Assembly: GCF_000429585.1 (NCBI RefSeq)
Contig: NZ_AUCD01000003.1
Span: 1 to 64,000, forward strand
DNA from: Atopococcus tabaci DSM 17538
GTDB taxonomy: Bacteria > Bacillota > Bacilli > Lactobacillales > Carnobacteriaceae_A
Direction of reading: 5' to 3'
Length of the DNA: 64,000 nucleotides
Positions within the stretch are counted from its first letter, which is position 1. Each line of letters opens with the position of its first letter. The notes below the pieces were generated by a model. The model was not told where the DNA came from. It ran no database searches and was given only the letters and a program-made list of their open reading frames with translations. Shown one piece after another: positions 25,417 to 34,881 of this stretch. Position numbers and translations under genes: made by a program.

Positions 25417-27378
25417 ATGGCAGAAAAGAAAGCAAAGATTGTCGCGTTGACGGCTTGTCCAGTCGGCATCGCCCATACGTACATGGCTGCAGAGAATATC
25501 CAAAAAGCCGGGGAGAAAATGGGCATCGACATCAAAGTCGAAACGCACGGTTCCATCGGGGTGGAGAACGCGGTAACAGATGAAGAAATCCGGGAGGCGG
25601 ACGGCATCATCATTGCCTCGGACACGAATTTGGACAAATCCCGTTTCCAAGGCAAACGCCTGGTCAACGTTGGGGTGCAGGAAGGAATCCGAAATCCAGA
25701 AGAATTGATCCAACGCATTGTGAATGGAGATGCGAAAGTGTACGGAGAAGCCAACGTGGCGCAGGAACCGGCTCAAACACAAAGCAAAGACCGGGAGAAT
25801 CCGATTTACCGTCATTTGATGAACGGGGTTTCTTACATGGTGCCGTTCGTGGTCGTCGGTGGACTGCTCATTGCGATTGCGTTGACGATCGGCGGGGAAG
25901 CGACACCGGAAGGCATCGTTATCCCTGAAGGAACCATCTGGGCCGCGCTGAATTCCATCGGCGGCGTAGCGATGTCACTCATGATTCCTATTCTATCGGG
26001 ATTCATTGCTTACAGTATCGCAGACCGTCCAGGATTGGTGCCTGGAATGATCGGCGGCTTTATCGCAGCGGACGGAAGCTTTTACGGAAGTGAAGCCGGG
26101 GCCGGCTTCATCGGCGGCATCATCACCGGTTTCTTGGCAGGATACGTGGCCTTGTGGCTGAAACGGGCGAAGGTTCCGAAAGCGATGCAGTCGGTGATGC
26201 CGATCATCTTTATTCCGATCCTCTCGTCTGTTGTGGTGGGACTGTTGTTTATCTTACTGATCGGACAGCCGATTGCGGCATTTTTCGAAATGTTGACGGG
26301 CTGGCTGGCAGGTATGCAGGGCGCCAGCAGCATTTTGTTGGCAATGATCCTTGGCGCCATGATTGCCATCGACATGGGCGGACCCTTCAATAAAGTGGCG
26401 TTCTTGTTCGGTTCGGGGATGATTGCGGAAGGAAACTATGAAATCATGGGACCAATCGCGGTCGCTATCTGTATTCCGCCGATTGCGCTTGGACTGGCTT
26501 CCTTGGTGATGAAAGACAAATTCACGCAGGGCGAAAGAGAAACCGGGAAAGCGAGCTTCACGATGGGACTCTTCGGCATCACGGAAGGCGCCATCCCGTT
26601 TGCTTCACAAGACCCGTTGCGTGTCATCCCGAGCATCGTGGTTGGGTCAATGGCCGGAGCGGTCGTGGCTTCTCTGGGAAGTGTCGGGGACCGAGTGGCG
26701 CACGGCGGACCGATTGTGGCGGTTCTTGGAGCAGTGGACAACGTGTTGATGTTCTTTGTGGCGGTAGCGGTCGGAGTGGCTGTGACCATGCTGTTGCTCA
26801 AAGTGTTGAAGAAAGACATCGAAGAACCAGTGATGGTTGCGGAAACCGCTGCTCCGGTCGAAACCCGCGGCAGTACAGAAGTGGTGCCGGCACCTGCCTC
26901 GCCATCCAAAACGAAAGAGATCAACCAACTGACTGATATTTTGACTTCCAACTTGATTGAACTGGACTTGGAAAACGACACAAAAGAAGGCGTCATGGAT
27001 GAATTGATCGCCAAACTCGTTCAACACGGAAGCGTCACTTCGACGAACGAATTTAAAAAAGCGATCCTCACCCGTGAAGCGGAGAGCACAACCGGAATCG
27101 GCATGAACATCGCCATTCCTCACGGGAAATCGTCCGCGGTGACAGAACCGAGCGTGGTATTCGGGCGCAAACTGGAAGGCGTCGACTGGGACAGTTTGGA
27201 CGGCACGCCGGCCAAATTGGTTTTCATGATTGCGGTTCCGGAAGAAAACCAAAATGACGCTCACTTGAAGATTTTGCAAATGTTGTCTCGTCGATTGATG
27301 GACGATCAGTTCCGGGAAGACTTGTTGAGCGTGGAAACAAAAGCGGACGCTTATGAGCTGTTGAAGACCGTCTCTTAA
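25417..27378 (+). CDS. PTS fructose-type EIIBCA
   Basis: A 653-residue fused permease with order IIB-IIC-IIA. IIB: active cysteine C14 in TACPVGIAHT. IIC: about residues 115-450 with many helices and GAMIAIDMGGPFNKVAF, typical of the fructose family. IIA: phospho-histidine H569 in IAIPHGKS. A Pro/Ala-rich linker joins IIC to IIA. ATG 25417 follows GGAAAGGTGAGAG. The different domain order from the fruA product at 52231 and the flanking PRD regulator suggest a fructose-like substrate such as a mannosyl sugar, not fructose itself. Substrate is uncertain. Confidence 0.9.
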   Translation: MAEKKAKIVALTACPVGIAHTYMAAENIQKAGEKMGIDIKVETHGSIGVENAVTDEEIREADGIIIASDTNLDKSRFQGKRLVNVGVQEGIRNPEELIQRIVNGDAKVYGEANVAQEPAQTQSKDRENPIYRHLMNGVSYMVPFVVVGGLLIAIALTIGGEATPEGIVIPEGTIWAALNSIGGVAMSLMIPILSGFIAYSIADRPGLVPGMIGGFIAADGSFYGSEAGAGFIGGIITGFLAGYVALWLKRAKVPKAMQSVMPIIFIPILSSVVVGLLFILLIGQPIAAFFEMLTGWLAGMQGASSILLAMILGAMIAIDMGGPFNKVAFLFGSGMIAEGNYEIMGPIAVAICIPPIALGLASLVMKDKFTQGERETGKASFTMGLFGITEGAIPFASQDPLRVIPSIVVGSMAGAVVASLGSVGDRVAHGGPIVAVLGAVDNVLMFFVAVAVGVAVTMLLLKVLKKDIEEPVMVAETAAPVETRGSTEVVPAPASPSKTKEINQLTDILTSNLIELDLENDTKEGVMDELIAKLVQHGSVTSTNEFKKAILTREAESTTGIGMNIAIPHGKSSAVTEPSVVFGRKLEGVDWDSLDGTPAKLVFMIAVPEENQNDAHLKILQMLSRRLMDDQFREDLLSVETKADAYELLKTVS

Positions 27379-27399
27379 CAAAATCAAATTGAATCATTC

Positions 27400-27453
27400 G
27401 GGCATTCTCCGTATAATGAAAGGGAATTCTTTCATGCGGAGGATGCTTTTTTT
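27400..27453 (+). terminator. Terminator between PTS and PRD regulator
   Basis: A long hairpin: outer GCATTCTCCG / CGGAGGATGC, inner ATGAAAG / CTTTCAT, then seven T. I see no RAT-like antiterminator site, so it looks like an ordinary terminator. Confidence 0.75.
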
Positions 27454-27482
27454 GCTGCAAAGAATGGAAAGGGGGGCAGACG

Positions 27483-29417
27483 ATGGACAAGCGTAAAATA
27501 CAGCTGTTGAAACAGCTGATCGATCAAAAAGGACAGTATGAGACGATGCAGAGCCTGGCAGAACAGTTGGGTTGCTCTGTTCGTACACTGCGGAACGATC
27601 TCGCATCTTTTTCGGTGGAATTGGAAGAGAGAGGCTTCCCGCCGGTGGAACGCAAGCCGGGTACCGGCGTGCGTTTGGTATGCGAACCAGAACAGTGGAA
27701 AGAATTGATGAGGTGGAGCTGGGAGCTGGAACGCACCACACCGTTGGAAGCGGAAGAGCGGCAGTTGTTTGTCTTGTACCAGTTGTTGATGTCCAAAACG
27801 CCCCTCACTATCGACTCTTTAGCCCGAGAGCACTATGTGTCTGCACCTGTGATTCGCCAGGACTTGAAGGCGTTGGCAGAGATTTGCAGACCTTATCAAC
27901 TAACCGTCCGGTCGATTCAAAGTGCCGGTACAACCATTGAAGGAACGGAAGTAGGGAAGCGGGCTCTCTTGTCTCACACAGTGAAGCAGTTGAGCACATT
28001 CAGCTCAAAGGAAAAAATGCTGTTTCAGTTTTTTGAACCCGGAGAAATTTCCGTTGTGGAAGAGGCCTTTGACCAGTTGATGCGGAAACATGATGTGCAG
28101 TTCAATTCAACAGAGTTGGAAGGACTGAAACTCCATATGTTGTTTACAGTCAAGCGCCTGCACCTGAAGCAGCCGGTGGAACTGCCGAAGGAAAAAGTGA
28201 CCAGCGTACGAGAGACAGTCTTTTATGAATGGGCTGCCCAATTGGCCAAAACCATTGAAGAAAAGATCGCCGTTCGTTTTCCAGTGAATGAACTCACGTA
28301 CCTAGCCTTGCATTTTCAAAGTAGGCATGCAGACCAGACACAGGACGACTCTCATCCTCAATGGGTCGCAGAGTTGGTGCAGCAGCTGATTTCAGAAGTG
28401 GCGGACCTGTTCAAACTGCCTTTGGACCAAGATCAGTTGTTACGGGAAAACTTGATGCTGCATCTGACCACCACCGCATCTCGTCTGGGAAACGGCTTGG
28501 TCATCTCCAATCCTTTATTAAAAGAAATCAAAAAAGAATATGTCCACCTATTTTATTTCATCCAAAGTGTCGTGGAAAGCAGTTGGAAAAACGAACAGCG
28601 GAGTCTGCCGGAAGAAGAAATCGGGTATTTGACGGTTCATTTTCAAGGCGCTTTGGAAAGGCAGAAAGTCTCCGAGACTCGTGAGGTGGCAGTCGGCATT
28701 GTGTGCCACTACGGCGTGGGAGTATCGGCGTTCATTCAGGCCAAGATTGAAAGTCGCTTTCCTGAAATCGAGCGCACCGTCACTCTGTCGGAAGACGAGG
28801 TGGATACTTTCGTACGGACCCATCCGTTGGCGTTCATCCTGACCACCTTACCTTTGGAGGTGGCGGAAACTCCTGTGCTGATGATTTCTCCGCTGCTGCA
28901 TGAAGAAGAACTAGATAAAGTCAGCGATATGTTGGAATTGACGGAACAGACATTTTCAGCGGAAATGCCGTCTTCTTTTTCCTTGCTGGATTATTCGCAG
29001 CCATTTTTGATTCATTTGCAAAAAGAATTTGAAACGCGGGAAGAAGCGCTGACGTTTATGTGCCAGGAAATCATCCGCCGCGGCTACGTGGAAGAACCTT
29101 ATCTCGACACCGTGTTGGAACGTGAAGAACGGGCGTCGACGGCCATCGGGAAAGGGATTGCCCTTCCGCACGGTGACTCCGCTTATGTCAACCAACCGAC
29201 CATCAGCTGCATGACGTTGAAGGAACCCATTCAGTGGGGGAACGAATCGGTGTCTGTCCTCTTTTTAGTGGCGGTAAGAAAAGAAGACTTGAAAAACAAC
29301 GACGCCAAAGGATTTTTCGCCTATGTCCACCGGTTGATGGACCAAACGGAGTTGCTGCAACGGATGAAAAACGAGCAGAATGTCGTGGCGTTTTTGTCGG
29401 ATTTTGGAGAAGGGTGA
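27483..29417 (+). CDS. PRD-containing transcriptional activator (MtlR/LicR class)
   Basis: A 644-residue regulator: N-terminal HTH (LAEQLGCSVRTLRNDLASF) and a second HTH (HYVSAPVIRQDLKAL), PRD1 (about 180-280) and PRD2 (about 290-390) with the usual His residues (LKLHML, LALHFQS, LTVHFQG), an EIIB-like domain whose normal active Cys region reads GIVCHYGVGVS, and a C-terminal EIIA domain (H563 in LPHGDS). These domains are phosphorylated by the PTS and set activity by sugar supply. It follows the EIIBCA gene and is the obvious controller of that PTS. Confidence 0.92.
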   Translation: MDKRKIQLLKQLIDQKGQYETMQSLAEQLGCSVRTLRNDLASFSVELEERGFPPVERKPGTGVRLVCEPEQWKELMRWSWELERTTPLEAEERQLFVLYQLLMSKTPLTIDSLAREHYVSAPVIRQDLKALAEICRPYQLTVRSIQSAGTTIEGTEVGKRALLSHTVKQLSTFSSKEKMLFQFFEPGEISVVEEAFDQLMRKHDVQFNSTELEGLKLHMLFTVKRLHLKQPVELPKEKVTSVRETVFYEWAAQLAKTIEEKIAVRFPVNELTYLALHFQSRHADQTQDDSHPQWVAELVQQLISEVADLFKLPLDQDQLLRENLMLHLTTTASRLGNGLVISNPLLKEIKKEYVHLFYFIQSVVESSWKNEQRSLPEEEIGYLTVHFQGALERQKVSETREVAVGIVCHYGVGVSAFIQAKIESRFPEIERTVTLSEDEVDTFVRTHPLAFILTTLPLEVAETPVLMISPLLHEEELDKVSDMLELTEQTFSAEMPSSFSLLDYSQPFLIHLQKEFETREEALTFMCQEIIRRGYVEEPYLDTVLEREERASTAIGKGIALPHGDSAYVNQPTISCMTLKEPIQWGNESVSVLFLVAVRKEDLKNNDAKGFFAYVHRLMDQTELLQRMKNEQNVVAFLSDFGEG

Positions 29418-29462
29418 AGAGAATCTTGTCTCGGAAGAAATAAATAAAGAGAGTACCGTTTT

Positions 29463-29640
29463 ATTGACTTGATTCCTTCTCTCAGGTGAAATAAATCATC
29501 AGTCGTCCGATTAATTCTCTTGAGAAGCGTTCTCGGAGGAATGATTCAAGGGATAATAGAAATAACTCGTCTGAGAACCATTCTCAGACGAGTTATTTGC
29601 TTCTTAAGGAATTAATTGCGTTGAGGAGCCATCGATGGAC
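29463..29640. repeat. Palindromic array, family E, including a perfect 17-bp hairpin
   Basis: The centre is AATAACTCGTCTGAGAA / TTCTCAGACGAGTTATT (29561-29597), a perfect 17-bp inverted repeat with a CCA loop. TTGAGAA-GCG-TTCTCGGA lies at 29520-29537, and weaker copies are centred at about 29476 and 29629. Centres are 50-52 bp apart. It fills the gap between the PRD regulator and the convergent pRiA4b-like gene and can serve as terminator for both. Confidence 0.7.
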
Positions 29641-29659
29641 ATGGTATGTCTGATCGATT

Positions 29660-30352
29660 TTATTGTTCTCCAACTGGTGCCCCGCGCCACGGCGGTCCTT
29701 CGTGCAGCTCACTATTGATTGCGTCTACAATGCTTTCTTGGTCATCGTTCAACAAAATGAGTCCGCTGCGGTTGTCTTCGTCAGGAGTATTGTTTTCCGC
29801 GTCGATGCAGACTGGAAGGGGAAGGAAAGAGTCGTGTTCGATCACCTTTTCCAGCACCACGACGTGCGACCAATTCTCCCCGAAGTCATACGTAAATAAG
29901 ACAGAGTCGTTCTTTTGTTTCAACCATTCCGACAACAGGGTGGTTTCTTCATCGAGCGTCCGGGGAAACTGGCGGCAGGACAAGTGACCGAACCCGTTGT
30001 TCCTTTCGTTGAACGCAGTATGGAAATGGTCGCGTGCGGCGTTTTTCAGGTAGTCGTCCACGATGTCGTGGAAAATCAGCTCATTGGTGAATTCTTCTTT
30101 TAAGGATTCCATCTGTTTCATTTGATAAAATTCAGATTCTTCCGCATCTTCTGCGCTGCCGATTCGCAGGTGTTTGATGTGTTTGCCGCTTGATTTGTAG
30201 ATTTCAAAATCATGCAGGTGGGTACCCGTCCAGTCGAAAGCGACCAGCAAGACTTGGTGGAATTCTTGAAAGGTCATGCTGCCGTCAACCTGTAGGCGCC
30301 GCCAGACAGGAATTCCCACGTTTTTCAGGGTTACATACAGTTGATAAATCAT
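29660..30352 (-). CDS. Plasmid pRiA4b ORF-3-like family protein (copy 2)
   Basis: A 230-residue member of the same family as 19759-20493: YQLYVTLKNVGIPVWRRLQVDG, TFQEFHQVLLVAFDWTGTHLHDFEI and LFTYDFGENWSHVVVLEKV. The two copies are not close (different central regions). ATG 30352 has AAGGAGGACAGG before it. It is convergent with the PRD regulator across a palindromic array. Function unknown. Confidence 0.85.
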   Translation of the reverse strand: MIYQLYVTLKNVGIPVWRRLQVDGSMTFQEFHQVLLVAFDWTGTHLHDFEIYKSSGKHIKHLRIGSAEDAEESEFYQMKQMESLKEEFTNELIFHDIVDDYLKNAARDHFHTAFNERNNGFGHLSCRQFPRTLDEETTLLSEWLKQKNDSVLFTYDFGENWSHVVVLEKVIEHDSFLPLPVCIDAENNTPDEDNRSGLILLNDDQESIVDAINSELHEGPPWRGAPVGEQ

Positions 30353-30417
30353 TCCCTGTCCTCCTTATAGTGCTGTTCCCACTGTACTGGAGGAAAGAAG
30401 AGAACGCAAGAAGAAAA

Positions 30418-30453
30418 AAAGATTCCCGGGCGCATCTGCGTCCAGGAATCTTT
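30418..30453 (-). terminator. Terminator of YczE-like gene
   Basis: AAAGATTCCCGGGCGCA / TGCGTCCAGGAATCTTT stem with two wobble pairs; T-run on the minus strand. Confidence 0.75.
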
Positions 30454-30467
30454 GCGAATCGAATCGT

Positions 30468-31109
30468 TTAATGAATGGTCGAAGAGGGGGCGTTGAACCG
30501 GTCGAACGCACGTTGGAATCGAGTTCGGAAGAAATGCATCAACGGTCCTAAGAAGAAGGAGGTGATGACGGTGCTGATGCCGACGGTCGCTCCGAATGAA
30601 AAACCGAGAACGGTGTAGAGAACATCCAATGTCACTCGCGCCACCCGGAATGAAATCTTGCCGTTAGATTTTTCCTCGAGGATGATCGGCAATGCATCCA
30701 CTGGTGACACACCCAAATCTGCAGCAATGTACAACGACGCTCCCATCGCTACAACCACGATTCCGATCACCGCCAGGAGGAGCCGGAGCCAGAATGAAGA
30801 CACATCTCCAAACTGTGACTGGAAAAGGGCCAAGACCCAGTCAGAAATGTTTCCGACCAAAAGGATGCTGAGCACTGTTCCCAAGCCGATGAAACGGCGT
30901 GCAGTGAAAAACACAATGATGAGACCGACTAAGTTAGATAAAATATTCAAGGTACCGAAACGGATGCCCGTCAATGAATGGATGCCCAAGTTCAAGGTTG
31001 AAAAGGGATCGGTTCCCAAGTCAGCGATACGCAGAAATGCGATAGCAACCCCGATCAACATAACTCCCAACAATGAGAAAAGCAGCCTTATTTGTTTGAT
31101 ACGATTCAT
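30468..31109 (-). CDS. YczE/YyaS-family membrane protein
   Basis: A 213-residue integral membrane protein with about five hydrophobic helices. ADLGTDPFSTLNLGI and its internal echo AADLGVSPVDALPIIL are the hallmark of the YczE/YitT-like group. The ATG at 31109 follows AGAGGGGAAA; the longer frame is not supported. Some relatives sit beside lipopeptide or surfactant genes, but no such context exists here. Function unknown. Confidence 0.8.
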   Translation of the reverse strand: MNRIKQIRLLFSLLGVMLIGVAIAFLRIADLGTDPFSTLNLGIHSLTGIRFGTLNILSNLVGLIIVFFTARRFIGLGTVLSILLVGNISDWVLALFQSQFGDVSSFWLRLLLAVIGIVVVAMGASLYIAADLGVSPVDALPIILEEKSNGKISFRVARVTLDVLYTVLGFSFGATVGISTVITSFFLGPLMHFFRTRFQRAFDRFNAPSSTIH

Positions 31110-31278
31110 TTTTCCCCTCTTTTTCACTTTATTTAAGCACTCCAATCTTACGTTTCAAATGAAACGATGTCAATTGCGTTTTTATGACAAATATCGAAAC
31201 ACAGAATGAAATCGTTTTAATTCGTGAGCTGCCGGTGTATGATAAGGGTGAAGGAAAGTGCAGGGAGGAGGGAGTGAG

Positions 31279-31839
31279 ATGCTGTGTGTGGGCTTTCTCC
31301 GCGGCATCAATGTCGGGGGGAAGAAAAAAGTTTCCATGGAAGAACTGAAAGAGATGTATGCGGCCTTGGGTGCCTCCAAAGTGAAAACGGTCGGCAACAC
31401 GGGCTGCGTGATTTATGACTCCTCTGAGTGTTTGTTTGAACCGTATGTAGAAAAACGATTGCACAAAACATTCGATATGAAGATTTCGTATACAGCGATT
31501 CCGTTTGCTTATTATAAAAAAGCATTGGAGGAAGCACCGGAGTGGTGGGGAAAAAATGAAGACTGGCGGCACAACGTCCTCTTTTTGACCCACAACTATC
31601 CCGTTGACAAAGCGCTGCAGGAAATCGGCGAACTAGATCCCCAATACGAACAGATTTACTGCAAATACGGGATGATCTTTTGGTCTTCGGCTTTCAAAGA
31701 CCGCAAAGCATACTACAAAACCCAATACTCCAAACTGGCGAAAAAAGAGTGTTACCCATACTTCACCATCCGCAATTACAACACGGCGTTGAAAGTATTG
31801 GAGAAATCCCAAAAGCTTCACAAAGAACTGTCTCGGTGA
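31279..31839 (+). CDS. DUF1697 family protein
   Basis: A 186-residue soluble protein. The N-terminal CVGFLRGINVGGKKKVSMEEL and the following TVGNTGCVIYDS are characteristic of DUF1697, a common family of unknown function. ATG 31279 lies after GGAGGGAGTG; the longer frame is discarded. It is convergent with the next gene with only 17 bp between the stops. Confidence 0.82.
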   Translation: MLCVGFLRGINVGGKKKVSMEELKEMYAALGASKVKTVGNTGCVIYDSSECLFEPYVEKRLHKTFDMKISYTAIPFAYYKKALEEAPEWWGKNEDWRHNVLFLTHNYPVDKALQEIGELDPQYEQIYCKYGMIFWSSAFKDRKAYYKTQYSKLAKKECYPYFTIRNYNTALKVLEKSQKLHKELSR

Positions 31840-31856
31840 CTGGGGCGGTTCTTTTC

Positions 31857-32282
31857 TTATTCGTCCAAAGCGAAGTCGAACGAGACATTCGCGCCGGTGA
31901 TGTCATTGGCGGCTGCCGTCAGAAGCAACAAATGCTCGATGATCGGCGGAATCTCTTCGCCCGACGAGTCCACCAACAAGTGGTATTCCAAATTTAAAGC
32001 GCCGTCGATTTCTGAAAAACTGGCAAATTTGTAGTCTTTGTTCAACTCGTTGACGGTTCGGTACACATCGAGTTCCGATTCATGGCAGTCAAAATATTTT
32101 CCAATCATGACCTGCAGGGTGATGGTCTGTACCTTTCTGTCCACCGTCACCGCCACCAGGGAAGGGTGGTGGCCGAAGAGGCAGCGGTGTTCGAAATAAT
32201 GCCCGCCGTCTTCATCGGCCATTTCCATCAATTGAGGGTAGTACGTTTCTAAATAAGCTTGTATGCGTTCTATAAGTGACAT
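31857..32282 (-). CDS. Conserved hypothetical protein, possibly YbjN-like fold
   Basis: A 141-residue acidic cytosolic protein with no membrane segment. The pattern of short strands and two long helices, e.g. LDVYRTVNELNKDYKFASFSEI and IIEHLLLLTAAANDITGANV, resembles YbjN/secretion-chaperone-like proteins, but I cannot assign a family with confidence. ATG 32282 follows GAGGAGGAATAAAC. Confidence 0.65.
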   Translation of the reverse strand: MSLIERIQAYLETYYPQLMEMADEDGGHYFEHRCLFGHHPSLVAVTVDRKVQTITLQVMIGKYFDCHESELDVYRTVNELNKDYKFASFSEIDGALNLEYHLLVDSSGEEIPPIIEHLLLLTAAANDITGANVSFDFALDE

Positions 32283-32414
32283 GTTTATTCCTCCTCACAA
32301 CTATAAAAATAGCACACATTTTCGAAATGATGAAACGCAAACTTTTTCAGTCGGAATCCGTGACATTTTTTTCATGGAGAGCGTACAATAGAGGAAAAAA
32401 GAAAGAGGCAGGAA

Positions 32415-33023
32415 ATGAAGAAAGTTATATTAGCCAGTCAATCCCCGAGAAGAAAAGAGCTGTTGCAGCAGGTAATCAAAGAGTTTGAGGTGGAAGCCGC
32501 GGACATTGACGAGCGGACCATCCAAGAGCGCGTCATGGCAAATGGCGGCGGAGAACCGTTTCTTGAACGCGCCAAAACATTGGTGGAACACCTAGCAGAA
32601 GAGAAGGCAAAAAAAGTGTTGGACACCCATCCGGGTGCGCTGGTCATCGGGGCGGACACCATTGTCGTGCAGGACGACCAAATTTTGGGCAAGCCGAAAG
32701 ACGAAGAAGAAGCGTATGCGATGTTGCGTTCGTATGCAGGCCGGTCGCATGCGGTGTTGACGGGTTTCAGCATTCAAACAAGAGAGAAAGTGGTGTCCCG
32801 GTCGGTGGAAACAGAGGTCCGCTTTTTGGAGTGGAATGAACAGATGGACCGGGAGATGAAACAGTATGTGGCTTCCGGAAGCCCGATGGACAAAGCGGGT
32901 GCGTACGGCATCCAAGAAGAAGCTGCGTTGTGGGTGGCGGAAATCCACGGAGATTACCCGAACGTCATCGGTCTGCCGGTGGCGTATGTGAACCGTGCGC
33001 TGCAGGAGTTTTCGGACAGGTAG
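32415..33023 (+). CDS. maf: Maf nucleoside triphosphate pyrophosphatase
   Basis: A 202-residue house-cleaning enzyme that hydrolyses non-canonical or modified NTPs, in the dTTP/UTP branch. The signature ILASQSPRRKELL starts at residue 5; VIGADTIVVQDDQILGKP and GSPMDKAGAYGIQ carry the conserved catalytic acidic residues. It is transcribed alone with AGGCAGG before ATG 32415. No mreBCD or rad genes follow, unlike the arrangement in Bacillus. Confidence 0.95.
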   Translation: MKKVILASQSPRRKELLQQVIKEFEVEAADIDERTIQERVMANGGGEPFLERAKTLVEHLAEEKAKKVLDTHPGALVIGADTIVVQDDQILGKPKDEEEAYAMLRSYAGRSHAVLTGFSIQTREKVVSRSVETEVRFLEWNEQMDREMKQYVASGSPMDKAGAYGIQEEAALWVAEIHGDYPNVIGLPVAYVNRALQEFSDR

Positions 33024-33150
33024 CTCTTAAAAAGGAAGTTTCTGGCGCAGGCCACTTGTTAAATTCACTTAAAGATTTATAATAGTTAAGTATGATTTAA
33101 AGGGGGCATCCTGCGAACAAGTGAACAAAAAAGTGCAACCAGGAGGAAAT

Positions 33151-34659
33151 ATGAAAAAAATCGGCTTTGATACAGAGAAATACTTACACGAACAATCCGC
33201 CCATATTTTGGAACGAGTGGAAAACATTGACAAACTTTACTTGGAATTCGGCGGCAAACTAATTGGAGACATGCATGCCAAGCGCGTGCTTCCGGGGTTT
33301 GACGAAGACGCGAAAATGAAGTTGTTGGCCACGTTGAAAGACCAAGCGGAAATCATCATCTGCGTCTACGCCGGCGACATCGAACGCAACAAAATCCGCG
33401 GAGATTACGGCATCACGTATGACCGTGACGTGCTGCGGTTGATTGATGAATACCGGGAATACGGCATTCCGGTAAACAGCGTGCTGATCACCCGTTACCA
33501 AGACCAGCCGAACGTCAAAATTTTCATGAGCAAATTGGAACGAAGCGGCATCAAGGTGTACACGCACCGTTCCATCGAAGGGTACCCGACGAATGTCGAC
33601 GCCATCATGGGAGAAGACGGGTTTGCGCGAAATGCGTACATCGAAACGACCAAACCGATTGTGGTCGTGACCGCTCCGGGAGCAGGCAGCGGAAAACTGG
33701 CTACGTGCTTGAACCAGCTGTACCATGAATACGCACGCGGAAGAGAAGCGGGTTACGCCAAATTCGAGACCTTCCCGGTATGGAACCTGCCGTTGAAACA
33801 CCCGGTCAACATCGCGTATGAAGCGGCCACCGTCGACTTGAAAGACGTCAACATGATCGACAACTACCATTACGAAGCGTACGGTGAAGTGGCGGTCAAC
33901 TACAACCGCGACATGGAAATGTTCCCGGTGATCCGCCGCATCATTGAAAAAATTTCCGGCAAAAAATCCGTGTATCTGTCTCCGACCGACATGGGCGTCA
34001 ACCGCTTGAAAACCGGCATCACCGATGACGAAGTGGTAAAAGACGCTGCCAAACAAGAAATTCTCCGCCGCGCCTTTGCCGTGGAAAATGACTACAAAAA
34101 AGGCACCGCGGACGATGAGACGCTGCGCCGGATGCAAGTGATTTTGGAAGAGACCGATTTGAAAAAAGAAGACCGTGTTCCGGTTATCCCGGCACGCGAC
34201 TATGCCCTGGAAGTACAAGAACGCATCGGAAGTTCCAACTTGCAGGCGGTCATTGCGATGGAACTGCCGAATGGCGAACTCATCACCGGCCGGACCACAC
34301 CGTTGATGGATGCATCCGCCGCTGCGATTTTGAACAGTTTGAAAGCACTGGCGAACATTGCGGATGAAATCGACTTGTTGGCGCCGATGATTTTGGAAAC
34401 CATCCAACGCTTGAAAACAGACGAACTCCACAGCCGGGTTCCGACGTTGACCGCGAACGAGTTGTTGATCGCATTGGCGATCAGTGCAGTGACCAACCCG
34501 ACCGCGACGTTGGCGTACAACCAGCTGGGCAATCTGGAAGGGGCACAGGCACACTCCACGGCCATCCTCAGCCGCGAAAACGAGCAGACATTGAAGAAAC
34601 TCGGCATTGATGTCACCAACGACCCGGTGTATGCCACTGAAAACTTGTACTACAATTAA
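33151..34659 (+). CDS. DUF1846 family protein
   Basis: A 502-residue cytosolic protein of the DUF1846 family, common in Lactobacillales and Clostridia. Landmarks: [19 protein letters not shown] at the start, [24 protein letters not shown] (a nucleotide-binding-like loop) and [16 protein letters not shown]. Crystal structures of the family are known but its function is not established. ATG 33151 follows CAGGAGGAAAT; an earlier GTG in frame has no ribosome site. Confidence 0.9.
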   Translation: MKKIGFDTEKYLHEQSAHILERVENIDKLYLEFGGKLIGDMHAKRVLPGFDEDAKMKLLATLKDQAEIIICVYAGDIERNKIRGDYGITYDRDVLRLIDEYREYGIPVNSVLITRYQDQPNVKIFMSKLERSGIKVYTHRSIEGYPTNVDAIMGEDGFARNAYIETTKPIVVVTAPGAGSGKLATCLNQLYHEYARGREAGYAKFETFPVWNLPLKHPVNIAYEAATVDLKDVNMIDNYHYEAYGEVAVNYNRDMEMFPVIRRIIEKISGKKSVYLSPTDMGVNRLKTGITDDEVVKDAAKQEILRRAFAVENDYKKGTADDETLRRMQVILEETDLKKEDRVPVIPARDYALEVQERIGSSNLQAVIAMELPNGELITGRTTPLMDASAAAILNSLKALANIADEIDLLAPMILETIQRLKTDELHSRVPTLTANELLIALAISAVTNPTATLAYNQLGNLEGAQAHSTAILSRENEQTLKKLGIDVTNDPVYATENLYYN

Positions 34660-34677
34660 ACATGAGCTCATGAGCTG

Positions 34678-34711
34678 AAAAAGCCCTCCTGCGCGTGCAG
34701 GAGGGCTTTTT
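34678..34711 (+). terminator. Terminator of DUF1846 gene
   Basis: AAAAGCCCTCCTGC / GCAGGAGGGCTTTTT stem with a 4-nt loop. Confidence 0.9.
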
Positions 34712-34714
34712 GCA

Positions 34715-34842
34715 TAGGTATGGGGCCTCTCAAGCGACTTATTTTGAAAAAGTCAGGAATAACTCCATTGAGACCCGTTCTCGAAGCAAATAATTCGTGA
34801 GCGGAAGCAATAAGTGCCTTGAGACTCCCTCTCATCATCAAT
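34715..34842. repeat. Palindromic array, family E, degenerate three units
   Basis: AATAACTCCATTGAGACCCGTTCTCGAAG, centred at 34775, and TTGAGACTCCCTCTCATC, centred at about 34826, resemble the hairpins at 29463-29640. A weaker copy is centred near 34725. The spacing is about 51 bp. It lies between the DUF1846 terminator and the convergent metal regulator gene. Confidence 0.5.
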
Positions 34843-34881
34843 GCAAACAAAGTCCCTGCCTCCATAGAGACAGGGACCTGC

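Noticed and set aside
27400-27453. RAT/antiterminator switch before the PRD protein
   Set aside because: The PRD protein has an N-terminal DNA-binding HTH rather than an RNA-binding CAT domain, and the hairpin looks like a simple terminator.
33259-34671. A 470-codon open frame on the minus strand
   Set aside because: It is the antisense shadow of the DUF1846 gene; its product is His/Arg/Val-rich without any family feature, and it has no ribosome site.
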